From Bolinopsis microptera (lineage: Eukaryota; Ctenophora; Tentaculata; Lobata; Bolinopsidae), in assembly GCF_026151205.1 (NCBI RefSeq), contig NC_087077.1, positions 15,784,983 to 15,848,982 of the forward strand: a DNA stretch of 64,000 bases, in the 5' to 3' direction. The translations under genes were made by a program, and so were the position numbers. Below are positions 53,216-64,000 of this stretch, piece after piece; positions within the stretch are counted from its first letter, which is position 1; every line of letters begins with the position of its first letter. Below the pieces are notes generated by a model that saw nothing but the letters and a program-made list of their open reading frames with translations, did no database searches and was not told the DNA's origin.

Positions 53216-53440
53216 CTAGCTAGATTACCAAATTGCCTGTTAGGCAATCTAACCAGGTACTTTCGTTTTGGATCCGAACAAGGATGTGGACTGTGGAGGA
53301 GCCCTTGTTTCTCAGTCATCTGGTTGCTACCTCGCAGCACCGGAAACTTGTAAGTTTTCCATCATCAATTGAACAATTATCAACGATGAAGTCAATTAAA
53401 TCAAGATTATCTTTTAAATGTGATTATAGTTCAGCGAGTG

Positions 53441-54163
53441 TACTAAAAAATTTTGGCAGTATCGAGATAGCCCGACCACTGGTCGGCGGACCACTGTCTA
53501 CCAGATCATATTACTGTATAATAACAGTATTCGAGGACGAGCAGGGAACCAGGGACATAGATGCATTACACCCAGGACAGGACATGGAGCTCTTTAGGAG
53601 GTTTTTCTGGAATAGGAAGTCTCTAGCATTCTCTAGGGAGGCGGTGGGTCCATTAATTTCGTCCATTAGACAGAAGAGTACCATGTCAGGAATTGGAATA
53701 GTTGTTGTTGTTGATGATGGCAACTGATAATACTTCACCAAAAACGAACGACTTATATACCACATTTTAATCGTAATCATTTCTTTCGTTGAGCAATCAA
53801 TATTATTCGTAACTAATTATATCCGAGAGACCACATTTGAATCGTAATCAATAGTTTGATCCAGTAATTTACTACGCTACAATTAATTATGCTAGTCGTA
53901 ACTAATTGCATCCAAGATACCATACATACCATTCATATGATCTGGTAACCAATCAACTATTCGCAAACACCTGTTGCTTGATTCAGGGGATACTGTTATT
54001 ATACAGTAATATGATCTGGTAGACAGTGGTCCGCAGACAGCTTGGTCCGCAGACAGTGGTCCGCAGACAGTGGTCCGCAGACAGTGGTCCGCAGACAGTG
54101 GTCCGCAGACAGTGGTCCGCGGACCAGTGGTCGGGCTATCTCGATACTGCCAAAATTTTAGTA
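53441..54163. mobile_element. inverted-repeat element with 90-bp arms
   Basis: Left arm 53441-53530 (ggcagtatcgagatagcccg accactggtc ... ctaccagatcatattactgt) is the reverse complement of the right side 53991-54163, in which a 14-bp minisatellite has grown. The core ggtccgcggacc is itself palindromic. The 460-bp interior has a frame with no recognisable domain. Only the right end is present in the second tandem copy (59621-59793). Confidence 0.7.
54030..54132 (+). repeat. 14-bp minisatellite GTGGTCCGCAGACA, copy 1
   Basis: About seven units, one with an extra ct (agacagcttggtccgc). It ends in the palindrome ggtccgcggacc. Its counterpart at 59658-59748 has only the regular units. Confidence 0.9.
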
Positions 54164-54504
54164 TTGTAAATAACTGTGTTTGAGAAATTGTTGGAAAATT
54201 ATTTCAAATAATTGCTCATGTTTGCTCAGTTTTTCCTTTTCAGCTGCTGACACATTGGAGGCTATAGATGATACAGCACTGTGAGGAGCTTGGTATCGAC
54301 ACCACGCCACTTACATCTTGTGGCTGTCCACGGGTACTTATATAATACAAACACAGGATGCCTCAATGGTAATATAGCCCTCCTTGAGAGAAAACTCGGA
54401 CGGGAGCTGCAAAGATTCATTTGCTGCCTAAATCTTTGCAACTCCCGTCTGCTGCCTAGGATAGGATAAAGCTTCTGCATTTAGACATTTAGTCATTCAA
54501 TTGG

Positions 54505-54669
54505 ATGCATGGAGTGATTTCTCACACTTCTGACCCCAACTCATTCACCGGCGTTATAGGAACTCTCCTCGGGACAGCAGTTCGATCAACAAGGAAATTC
54601 CGTCCTCTCCAGGGACACGCATTCAAGCCCCTGGATAAGGACAACGTGAAGAAGCTGGGTTGGGATTAG
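54505..54669 (+). CDS. small 54-codon frame, unknown
   Basis: MHGVISHTSDPNSFTGVIGT, then LLGTAVRSTRKFRPLQGHAF and KPLDKDNVKKLGWD, stop TAG. The composition is protein-like and more GC-rich than the flanks. An acceptor-like ttttccttttcag lies at 54231-54243, and a donor-like GTGAGT follows at 54722, so it could be part of an exon. It is present in both tandem copies. No family recognised. Confidence 0.3.
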   Translation: MHGVISHTSDPNSFTGVIGTLLGTAVRSTRKFRPLQGHAFKPLDKDNVKKLGWD

Positions 54670-55481
54670 CAAGTCTTCTACTACTATTAGACTGTCTTGC
54701 TGTTGCTGTCACCAGTGGTACGGTGAGTGTCCTTCAATTGGAGTTTTACCTCGACATTTTGGTTTTACTTATTCGCATTAACCCATAAAGAATTGTATTT
54801 GTGGATTAATTTACATTTACATACGGTACACATCAATATTAATACCAATACCTTACAATCTCCACTTTTTAAATGCAACTTATATAAACAATTTCAGGGG
54901 TAATGAGTCCGGAACTGGCCAAAGCACGAATTGATCCACTCAGCCACGCAAGGTGGATAACTATGCAGTCTAGGGTCCTACGACTGTACATGTCTGCAAA
55001 TGCCCCGCTATGAAGCATGTACCCTAAACTTCGGAAATTATTTTGTTATGTGGTCAATATATATTAACCGCTTCATTTGAATATTTTTAAGTATAGAAGC
55101 TCAGTTGTTTATAACTATGGTGCAGTTTATACTGTTAGTGTTAACTTGTTCGACGAAATGACATTGGTTAAGAAACACGTAAAGCATAAAGGGTAAAGTT
55201 TACCGGAAAATTTGTTTAGTAGTTACTAGTTTTAGGAAATTATTTTTATTTTGCACAACACATAAAATTCTAATTGCCATGTTATCTGACGATTGTTTTA
55301 ATTTTAGGTAAGAGGCTATATAGATAATATTTCTGAGCTTAGAGTATGAAATGTTTTGTCTTTCAGCTATTTTGGCCTAGGTTGAATGTTAAGGCCACTA
55401 CTACTACTAGTACTAGTATTCAGAGTTCATAGAGCAAGCTAGATGGTGTGCCAGTGGTATACTGGTAGTTGGGTTTATTAA
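54670..55481. other. non-coding stretch within the duplication
   Basis: AT-rich, with a run of ctactactactagtactagtat (55399-55420, palindromic). No gene seen. Confidence 0.45.
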
Positions 55482-55497
55482 AATTCGGTAGTGTGGC

Positions 55498-55720
55498 ATA
55501 ACACGGTTAACGCACGGTTAAGGCACGGTTAAAGCACAGTTAAGGCACGGTTAAGGCACAGTTAAGGCACGGTTAAGGCACAAGGGTTACATTAGGCACT
55601 GTTCTTAAGGCACGGTTAACGCACGGTTAACGCACGGTTAAGGCACAAACTGCCCAAAAGCAACCATTATGGTCGCTTAAGGCACGGTTAACACACGGTT
55701 AACGCACGGTTGGGGAAATA
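55498..55720 (+). repeat. 11-bp subterminal repeat, left arm
   Basis: Units of acggttaaggc/acggttaacgc, mostly exact 11-mers, interrupted by an acaagggttacattaggcac segment and by caaccattatggtcgctt. The inverted set lies at 56430-56795. Confidence 0.85.
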
Positions 55721-56056
55721 TAACATTTCCTTGTGGCTTGCTGCGTGCTGACACCACCCGCACACTTATCAATACATGCAAACTTTTGATCTCGATTATC
55801 AGCTGACATGGATCATATCCCGAAATAAACAAGCTCTGTCACTCTATCACAGTTGTATATAAACGCAGCTTTATTCAACACAATCATCCCATCTTTTCAT
55901 TGTCTATTCTTAAAAATACTAGTACTACTACTTTACTCACCATGGTAACTCGAGGAAATTTTGGAATTCTTGGTGACGCGTTACCAAGAAATCAAAATAT
56001 CTTCGTTTTTTTGCAAATGATCACTGAAGTATAAAGGGAAATGCGAATAATCAATA

Positions 56057-56365
56057 ATGGGCATCATCACTTCCATCATGGCTTTCCTCTCTTATGAAGA
56101 CCTTGTGAGAACTGGAGTACTGTCCTCAGAAGATCGTGCGCTGCAGTGCCAGTACTGCCTCGATGTTGAACTTCTACGACCTCACCAATTCTGTGAAGAT
56201 TGTCAGAACTACATGGAGCTGAAGCCCTGTTCCCCTGCCATGTTTCGAGATGGATTCTATTGGTCCTGTGCTGGAGCTGTGCTCACCCTCTCCATCAGAA
56301 CGGTCAAACGCATGGCTGTTGCTTTAGAATTAGAAAATTTACTCATAGCGGGAATCGCACTGTAA
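56057..56365 (+). CDS. N-terminal zinc-ribbon part of a Merlin-type transposase
   Basis: 102 codons. The order matches the N-terminus of animal Merlin transposases: LVRTGVLSSEDRALQCQYC, FCEDCQNYMEL, DGFYWSCAGAV and LSIRTVKRMAVALE. Cys at 31, 34, 46, 49, 58 and 71 could bind zinc. DG..W.C and SIR are the family landmarks. The frame stops before any catalytic DDE part, so the product cannot transpose DNA but could bind the element ends. The match is motif-level. The overlapping frame at 56200 is a shadow. Confidence 0.5.
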   Translation: MGIITSIMAFLSYEDLVRTGVLSSEDRALQCQYCLDVELLRPHQFCEDCQNYMELKPCSPAMFRDGFYWSCAGAVLTLSIRTVKRMAVALELENLLIAGIAL

Positions 56366-56814
56366 AATTTAGAGATCCGCGTCACATTCAGATCATGTTC
56401 CTTAGTTAACCACTTGTATGTTTATATGTTATATTTCCCCAACCGTGCGTTAACCGTGCCTTAAGCGACCATAAGCTTTTGGGCAGTTTGTGCCTTAAGT
56501 GACCTTACGGCCTCAACCGTGCCTTATGTAACACTTGTTCCCTAGCCGTGCCTTAACCGTGCCTTAGTTAACCACTTGTATGTTTATATGTTATATTTAC
56601 CCAACCGTGCGTTAACCGTGTGTTAACAATAACCGTGCCTTAAGCGACCATAATATTAATGGTTGCTTTTGGGCAGTTTGTGCGTTAACCGTGCCTTTAC
56701 CGTGCGTTAAACGTGCGTTAACCGTGCCTTAAGAACCGTGCCTTATGTAACCCTTGTGCCTTAACCGTGCTTTAACTGTGCCTTAACCGTGTTGCCACAC
56801 TACCGAATTGCCAC

Positions 56815-57405
56815 TTTATTAATATTATTTTGTATGGTTGATAGTATGGTTGTATGATTTCAGTGCAATTAAAAATTTCAATTTGTTATTTAAAATAGCT
56901 AATATTCGGCTTTTGACTTTGTTTAATTCGTGGACGATTCTTTGACTTTACTGTTGCAGACACGTACGTATTACTATTAACTGACTTCAGCCAATGTTGG
57001 TAATTTAATGGTAACGGTTTTACTTTGAGATTATATCATTTTCAGCATAAGCAAGCATTTCGTGGGATATTTTGATTGTAATATTGATTATGACTAAATT
57101 GAGTTATTGATGGAATCAAATTTAAATTTGTGTCCCGCTTAAAGAAGCCACTTCAAATCAACCAAGCGTTTTTATTTAATGACAAGATTATGAGGAACTG
57201 GATAGTATTAGTAATACGAGTAACTTGTTGTAGGTTTATAAGTTACCAATGACCAAGACGCGCGCCGAGCTAGTCTAGTAGTAGACAGTATAGTTGGACT
57301 CGTTACGAGTATCACTAACTAAGTAATTCGTAACACTAACGAACTGGTGACGACGCGTGTATTGCAACATTAATTAGCAAGCCAAAATTCAAAGTTTCGA
57401 TTTGC
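56815..57405. other. non-coding stretch within the duplication
   Basis: AT-rich; a short inverted pair gacgcgcgccgagctagtc/ctagctcggcgtcttggt lies at 57258 and 57912, flanking the next element. No gene seen. Confidence 0.5.
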
Positions 57406-57867
57406 ACACTGTATCTCGACATATTAGTATTACAACATACACTGTATATCGTCACGCATGTTATATAAATGGCAATATATTGCCATTTGGTAGAATGCCT
57501 ACTCGAATTCGATACGCTAGGGACCCCAGATACTACTCCGTATTTTTGACCGTAGAATTCATTAAAAGTGGTCCTGATATGAATGATTAAACTAGACTGA
57601 ATTTACCCGGTTAAATCTAATTTCGGTAAAAAATAGGCCTTAAAACAATGTTTTTAAATTTAAGCAAGTTTGGGGTTCATTTCGTTGGCATATCAGTGCA
57701 GCAAAATTTGTATAAAAATGTATTTTAATTTATAAAACTAGTATAGCTGCACATACAAAATAGATCTATATTATTATTGTGCTATTAGTATTATTTCAGG
57801 ATTTCCCTGGTCAAAATCCAATTGAATGGCGCGGCCCGATATAGGCCGGGTTGTCGAGATACAGTGT
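57406..57867. mobile_element. TIR element containing the dispersed repeat, copy 1
   Basis: Exact 16-bp inverted ends ACACTGTATCTCGACA. Longer inverted flanks outside (ccaagacgcgcgccgagctag at 57253; ctagctcggcgtcttgg at 57913) suggest a larger foldback of about 680 bp. It contains the repeat shared with 2985-3240. No transposase. Confidence 0.65.
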
Positions 57868-58967
57868 ATGCATTTGTTTTTAAACCGTCCAGTTCCGCAC
57901 GATCGAGTCCAACTAGCTCGGCGTCTTGGTAGATTATATTAACCTACTACAATAAGTACAAAACTTATCGGACGTAATTTGACCGAACATAATTTTGAAT
58001 GGATATCAAAATAAACGCTAAATTCTTAACCCCCTCCGTAATAAGTTTTACAACTATTGTGTTAAAATTATACAAATCATTTAGAAACCCCTCCCTCCCC
58101 CCAGTGACTACGTATTAATATTATGTGGGTGACCCTTTAAATGTTAAAAGATACACGGCAATATGAAGGTGGTCCAAGTTCATGGACAAGTAATTTCATT
58201 TAACAAATTTTACAGATGTAGAACAATTGATTCAAACAATCCATTTTTTTTGAGAAATTTTCAACGTCATATCAACTATCAAAACTTCGATGAAAACCGT
58301 TTAACAATCACAATTTAGCTCTGTAAAGATATAATTTTTATTGTAATAACTCCTGAGCTTCTCCTTTTTCGGTCATTCAAAAATTCATCTTCGGATGAAT
58401 CACAGCACTGAATCATTGAAAAAGTACCAAGGTATTTCAGATTATTGGCTTCACAACAAGTAAAGGTGAATCTTCCCTTTCAAAAATAAATCGATAATTC
58501 AAAACTTCTGAATTTCAAAACCTTAATTAGTAGTATATTTGCCCATGAAATTTTTACGATTTTTCGTTTCAGAATCCCGAAAGAATTCAAAAAAATCAGG
58601 AAATATTACACAAATAAATATACGAATTGATCAGCTCTCAATACATCCGTAAAATGGGAAAAAACTTATAAATTTCTATCAATCAATTTTAAGTCTCAAA
58701 ATCATGAATCAAGTCTCTGGTGATCACAAACAATGACATACGATGCGGTGGAAGATGACCCGAAGGTCACGTGACTAGCCTGTCACGTGTCTATCTAGTC
58801 TTCTTGTCTTCGGAGGGTCCCGGAGGAGCTGAGGCTTGGCTACTGCTACTGCTCGGCTGAGACTGAAACCATGTTATCAGAGTTAGGATTGTGTCAACTG
58901 CTCAAAGTAAAGAAGTAAAGAGAAATATTATAGATTGGAATGCTACGCTGAACGATGTTAATTAATT
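57868..58967. other. non-coding stretch
   Basis: Includes a half-element end related to the MITE family (cccctccctccccccagtga ctacgtattaatattatgtg, 58087-58128). No gene seen. Confidence 0.45.
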
Positions 58968-59135
58968 ATTAATAAGTTAATAAGTTAATAAGTTAATAAG
59001 TTAATAAGTTAATAAGTTAATAAGTTAATAAGTTAATAAGTTAATAAGTTAATAAGTTAATAAGTTAATAAGTTAATAAGTTAATAAGTTAATAAGTTAA
59101 TAAATTAATAAGTGAATAAGTTAATAAATTAATGA
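58968..59135 (+). repeat. (TTAATAAG)n microsatellite
   Basis: About eighteen exact 8-bp units, decaying into ttaatgagttaat-type variants up to about 59250. It lies at the end of copy 1, close to the duplication boundary. Confidence 0.95.
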
Positions 59136-60132
59136 TTTAGTCAGTTGATTATTTAATGATTTAATAAGTTAACTAATTAATAAGTTAACTATTTGATCAG
59201 TTGATAAGTTAATGAGTTAATTAATGAGTTAATAAGTTATTTAATTAATAAGTTACTAACATTAGGATTGTTCACGTAGACTGTATTCGAGTTATCAGCA
59301 TACATAGCCTGTCCAGCGGCTGAAAATCATACTGTTTAGGAATTTTATGGCAACTGATAATACTTCACCAAAAACGAACGACTTATATACCACATTTTAA
59401 TCGTAATCATTTCTTTCGTTGAGCAATCAATATTATTCGTAACTAATTATATCCGAGAGACCACATTTGAATCGTAATCAATAGTTTGATCCAGTAATTT
59501 ACTACGCTACAATTAATTATGCTAGTCGTAACTAATTGCATCCAAGATACCATACATACCATTCATATGATCTGGTAACCAATCAACTATTCACAAACAC
59601 CTGTTGCTTGATTCAGGGGATACTGTTATTATACAGTAATATGATCTGGTAGACAGTGGTCCGCAGACAGTGGTCCGCAGACAGTGGTCCGCAGACAGTG
59701 GTCCGCAGACAGTGGTCCGCAGACAGTGGTCCGCAGACAGTGGTCCGCGGACCAGTGGTCGGGCTATCTCGATACTGCCAAAATTTTAGTATTGTAAATA
59801 ACTGTGTTTGAGAAATTGTTGGAAAATTATTTCAAATAATTGCTCATGTTTGCTCAGTTTTTCCTTTTCAGCTGCTGACACATTGGAGGCTATAGATGAT
59901 ACAGCACTGTGAGGAGCTTGGTATCGACACCACGCCACTTACATCTTGTGGCTGTCCACGGGTACTTATATAATACAAACACAGGATGCCTCAATGGTAA
60001 TATAGCCCTCCTTGAGAGAAAACTCGGACGGGAGCTGCAAAGATTCATTTGCTGCCTAAATCTTTGCAACTCCCGTCTGCTGCCTAGGATAGGATAAAGC
60101 TTCTGCATTTAGACATTTAGTCATTCAATTGG

Positions 60133-60297
60133 ATGCATGGAGTGATTTCTCACACTTCTGACCCCAACTCATTCACCGGCGTTATAGGAACTCTCCTCGG
60201 GACAGCAGTTCGATCAACAAGGAAATTCCGTCCTCTCCAGGGACACGCATTCAAGCCCCTGGATAAGGACAACGTGAAGAAGCTGGGTTGGGATTAG
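60133..60297 (+). CDS. small 54-codon frame, second copy
   Basis: Identical by eye to 54505-54669, including the stop. Conservation here says little, because the whole block is recent. Confidence 0.3.
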   Translation: MHGVISHTSDPNSFTGVIGTLLGTAVRSTRKFRPLQGHAFKPLDKDNVKKLGWD

Positions 60298-61109
60298 CAA
60301 GTCTTCTACTACTATTAGACTGTCTTGCTGTTGCTGTCACCAGTGGTACGGTGAGTGTCCTTCAATTGGAGTTTTACCTCGACATTTTGGTTTTACTTAT
60401 TCGCATTAACCCATAAAGAATTGTATTTGTGGATTAATTTACATTTACATACGGTACACATCAATATTAATACCAATACCTTACAATCTCCACTTTTTAA
60501 ATGCAACTTATATAAACAATTTCAGGGGTAATGAGTCCGGAACTGGCCAAAGCACGAATTGATCCACTCAGCCACGCAAGGTGGATAACTATGCAGTCTA
60601 GGGTCCTACGACTGTACATGTCTGCAAATGCCCCGCTATGAAGCATGTACCCTAAACTTCGGAAATTATTTTGTTATGTGGTCAATATATATTAACCGCT
60701 TCATTTGAATATTTTTAAGTATAGAAGCTCAGTTGTTTATAACTATGGTGCAGTTTATACTGTTAGTGTTAACTTGTTCGACGAAATGACATTGGTTAAG
60801 AAACACGTAAAGCATAAAGGGTAAAGTTTACCGGAAAATTTGTTTAGTAGTTACTAGTTTTAGGAAATTATTTTTATTTTGCACAACACATAAAATTCTA
60901 ATTGCCATGTTATCTGACGATTGTTTTAATTTTAGGTAAGAGGCTATATAGATAATATTTCTGAGCTTAGAGTATGAAATGTTTTGTCTTTCAGCTATTT
61001 TGGCCTAGGTTGAATGTTAAGGCCACTACTACTACTAGTACTAGTATTCAGAGTTCATAGAGCAAGCTAGATGGTGTGCCAGTGGTATACTGGTAGTTGG
61101 GTTTATTAA

Positions 61110-62431
61110 AATTCGGTAGTGTGGCATAACACGGTTAACGCACGGTTAAGGCACGGTTAAAGCACAGTTAAGGCACGGTTAAGGCACAGTTAAGGCACGG
61201 TTAAGGCACAAGGGTTACATTAGGCACTGTTCTTAAGGCACGGTTAACGCACGGTTAACGCACGGTTAAGGCACAAACTGCCCAAAAGCAACCATTATGG
61301 TCGCTTAAGGCACGGTTAACACACGGTTAACGCACGGTTGGGGAAATATAACATTTCCTTGTGGCTTGCTGCGTGCTGACACCACCCGCACACTTATCAA
61401 TACATGCAAACTTTTGATCTCGATTATCAGCTGACATGGATCATATCCCGAAATAAACAAGCTCTGTCACTCTATCACAGTTGTATATAAACGCAGCTTT
61501 ATTCAACACAATCATCCCATCTTTAAATTGTCTATTCTTAAAAATACTAGTACTACTACTTTACTCACCATGGTAACTCGAGGAAATTTTGGAATTCTTG
61601 GTGACGCGTTACCAAGAAATCAAAATATCTTCGTTTTTTTGCAAATGATCACTGAAGTATAAAGGGAAATGCGAATAATCAATAATGGGCATCATCACTT
61701 CCATCATGGCTTTCCTCTCTTATGAAGACCTTGTGAGAACTGGAGTACTGTCCTCAGAAGATCGTGCGCTGCAGTGCCAGTACTGCCTCGATGTTGAACT
61801 TCTACGACCTCACCAATTCTGTGAAGATTGTCAGAACTACATGGAGCTGAAGCCCTGTTCCCCTGCCATGTTTCGAGATGGATTCTATTGGTCCTGTGCT
61901 GGAGCTGTGCTCACCCTCTCCATCAGAACGGTCAAACGCATGGCTGTTGCTTTAGAATTAGAAAATTTACTCATAGCGGGAATCGCACTGTAAAATTTAG
62001 AGATCCGCGTCACATTCAGATCATGTTCCTTAGTTAACCACTTGTATGTTTATATGTTATATTTCCCCAACCGTGCGTTAACCGTGCCTTAAGCGACCAT
62101 AAGCTTTTGGGCAGTTTGTGCCTTAAGTGACCTTACGGCCTCAACCGTGCCTTATGTAACACTTGTTCCCTAGCCGTGCCTTAACCGTGCCTTAGTTAAC
62201 CACTTGTATGTTTATATGTTATATTTACCCAACCGTGCGTTAACCGTGTGTTAACAATAACCGTGCCTTAAGCGACCATAATATTAATGGTTGCTTTTGG
62301 GCAGTTTGTGCGTTAACCGTGCGTTAAACGTGCGTTAACCGTGCCTTAAGAACCGTGCCTTATGTAACCCTTGTGCCTTAACCGTGCTTTAACTGTGCCT
62401 TAACCGTGTTGCCACACTACCGAATTGCCAC
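61110..62431 (+). mobile_element. Merlin-like TIR element, copy 2
   Basis: Same as 55482-56814, 11 bp shorter through loss of exactly one subterminal unit (near 62320). TTTATTAA flanks both ends (61102-61109, 62432-62439). Confidence 0.7.
61685..61993 (+). CDS. Merlin-type N-terminal zinc module, copy 2
   Basis: Identical protein to 56057-56365. See that entry for motifs. Confidence 0.5.
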   Translation: MGIITSIMAFLSYEDLVRTGVLSSEDRALQCQYCLDVELLRPHQFCEDCQNYMELKPCSPAMFRDGFYWSCAGAVLTLSIRTVKRMAVALELENLLIAGIAL

Positions 62432-63022
62432 TTTATTAATATTATTTTGTATGGTTGATAGTATGGTTGTATGATTTCAGTGCAATTAAAAATTTCAATT
62501 TGTTATTTAAAATAGCTAATATTCGGCTTTTGACTTTGTTTAATTCGTGGACGATTCTTTGACTTTACTGTTGCAGACACGTACGTATTACTATTAACTG
62601 ACTTCAGCCAATGTTGGTAATTTAATGGTAACGGTTTTACTTTGAGATTATATCATTTTCAGCATAAGCAAGCATTTCGTGGGATATTTTGATTGTAATA
62701 TTGATTATGACTAAATTGAGTTATTGATGGAATCAAATTTAAATTTGTGTCCCGCTTAAAGAAGCCACTTCAAATCAACCAAGCGTTTTTATTTAATGAC
62801 AAGATTATGAGGAACTGGATAGTATTAGTAATACGAGTAACTTGTTGTAGGTTTATAAGTTACCAATGACCAAGACGCGCGCCGAGCTAGTCTAGTAGTA
62901 GACAGTATAGTTGGACTCGTTACGAGTATCACTAACTAAGTAATTCGTAACACTAACGAACTGGTGACGTCGCGTGTATTGCAACATTAATTAGCAAGCC
63001 AAAATTCAAAGTTTCGATTTGC

Positions 63023-63460
63023 ACACTGTATCTCGACATATTAGTATTACAACATACACTGTATATCGTCACGCATGTTATATAAATGGCAATATATTGC
63101 CATTTGGTAGAATGCCTACTCGAATTCGATACGCTAGGGACCCCAGATACTACTCCGTATTTTTGACCGTAGAATTCATTAAAAGTGGTCCTGATATGAA
63201 TGATTAAACTAGACTGAATTTACCCGGTTAAATCTAATTTCGGTAAAAAATAGGCCTTAAAACAATGTTTTTAAATTTAAGCAAGTTTGGGGTTCATTTC
63301 GTTGGCATATCAGTATTTTAATTTATAAAACTAGTATAGCTGCACATACAAAATAGATCTATATTATTATTGTGCTATTAGTATTATTTCAGGATTTCCC
63401 TGGTCAAAATCCAATTGAATGGCGCGGCCCGATATAGGCCGGGTTGTCGAGATACAGTGT
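63023..63460. mobile_element. TIR element, copy 2
   Basis: Same 16-bp ends as 57406-57867, with a 24-bp internal deletion (gtgcagcaaaatttgtataa region lost). Contains the third copy of the dispersed repeat. Confidence 0.65.
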
Positions 63461-63842
63461 ATGCATTTGTTTTTAAACCGTCCAGTTCCGCACGATCGAG
63501 TCCAACTAGCTCGGCGTCTTGGTAGATTATATTAACCTACTACAAGTACAAAACTTATCGGACGTAATTTGACCGAACATAATTTTGAATGGATATCAAA
63601 ATAAACGCTAAATTCTTAACCCCCTCCGTAATAAGTTTTACAACTATTGTGTTAAAATTATACTAATCATTTAGAAACCCCTCCCTCCCCCCAGTGACTA
63701 CGTATTAATATTATGTGGGTGACCCTTTAAATGTTAAAAGATACACGGCAATATGAAGGTGGTCCAAGTTCATGGACAAGTAATTTCATTTAACAAATTT
63801 TACAGATGTAGAACAATTGATTCAAACAATCCATTTTTTTTA

Positions 63843-63885
63843 GACATTTTCAACGACATATCATTGATATGTCGTTGAAAATGTC
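63843..63885. repeat. perfect palindrome present only in copy 2
   Basis: Arms 63843-63863 and 63865-63885 (gacattttcaacgacatatc) are exact reverse complements around one base. Copy 1 (58255-58280) has a single arm, so the second arm was created after duplication. Confidence 0.92.
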
Positions 63886-64000
63886 AACTATCAAAACTTC
63901 GATGAAAACCGTTTAACAATCATAATTTAGCTCTGTAAAGATATAATTTTTATTGTAATAACTCTTGAGCTTCTCCTTTTTCGGTCATTCAAAATATTCA

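Larger units (their letters stand above)
55482..56814 (+). mobile_element. Merlin-like TIR element, copy 1
   Basis: AATTCGGTAGTGTGGCA at the left is inverted at the right end (56790s-56809). Inside each end are 11-bp tandem units (acggttaaggc at left, gccttaaccgt at right), so the arms can pair over hundreds of bases. The flanking TTTATTAA (55474-55481, 56815-56822) is an 8-bp duplication, the length typical of Merlin elements, and the internal frame encodes a Merlin-type zinc module. The right end has five extra bases (gccac) before the duplication, so the exact termini are uncertain. Non-autonomous. Confidence 0.7.
53717..59346 (+). repeat. tandem duplication, copy 1 (~5.63 kb)
   Basis: Starts atggcaactgataatacttc and repeats from 59347 with very few differences: minisatellite copy number, an 11-bp and a 24-bp deletion in copy 2, and single bases. 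Boundary at 53717/59347 is where upstream sequences stop matching. It contains two TIR elements, a small conserved frame and AT-rich DNA. Confidence 0.95.
59347..64000 (+). repeat. tandem duplication, copy 2 (runs off window)
   Basis: Counterpart of 53717-58345. Differences by eye: 59658-59748 minisatellite, 61526 (ttaaat for tttcat), an 11-bp deletion near 62320, a 24-bp deletion near 63314, and a palindromic insertion at 63843-63885. Otherwise near-identical, so the duplication is young or a haplotype/assembly artefact. Confidence 0.95.

Noticed and set aside
53233..53727. 164-codon frame as a gene
   Set aside because: It runs through an inverted repeat arm and has no recognisable motif; the frame is lost at the duplication boundary.

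Overview
This window looks like nuclear DNA of an invertebrate animal. It is AT-rich, has almost no long open frames, and is dominated by transposable-element debris, inverted-repeat elements and minisatellites. Motifs that can be read directly include TTAGGG-type repeats, an LTR element with gag, LINE reverse-transcriptase and ORF1 pieces, a Penelope-type GIY-YIG piece, and Merlin, hAT, MULE/FLYWCH and Polinton-type polymerase fragments. I cannot name the species. No rRNA, tRNA, CRISPR or bacterial operon structure is visible, and there are no ribosome binding sites to call.

Layout. 1-17.6 kb is mostly non-coding DNA. It holds a dispersed repeat near 3 kb, an ORF1-only LINE remnant (4.2-5.2 kb), a foldback element carrying a large telomere-like array (6.4-7.3 kb), short MITE-like inverted repeats and three minisatellite blocks (14.3-16.3 kb). 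17.6-23.2 kb is a complete, apparently very young LTR retrotransposon on the minus strand. It has LTRs, target duplication, primer site, polypurine tract and gag, but no recognisable pol. 23.4-32.7 kb contains foldback elements and minus-strand fragments of hAT, Penelope, CR1-like LINE and MULE elements.

33-52.5 kb is a dense plus-strand mosaic. It includes a Merlin transposase with an intact DDE triad and several pieces of two protein families I cannot name. Family X has a GFDTMSSNTG...ACRHH core; family Y has an EYDRV...SRKR..AEA.KVD domain. The mosaic also contains Polinton-type protein-primed DNA polymerase B pieces, one of them tandemly triplicated, plus FLYWCH/MULE pieces, two LINE tails and several 11-bp minisatellites. 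Within it, on the minus strand at 48.1-49.0 kb, lies the best candidate for an intact gene: a two-exon RING-finger protein of about 257 residues with clean splice signals and phase.

53.7-64 kb is a recent tandem duplication with a period of about 5.63 kb; the second copy runs off the window. Each copy carries a Merlin-like inverted-repeat element with 11-bp subterminal repeats and an 8-bp flanking duplication, a second TIR element, and a 14-bp minisatellite.

Apart from the RING gene, the Merlin transposase and gag, most coding features are broken. Function here is mainly a record of element insertion, recombination and tandem amplification rather than a working pathway.
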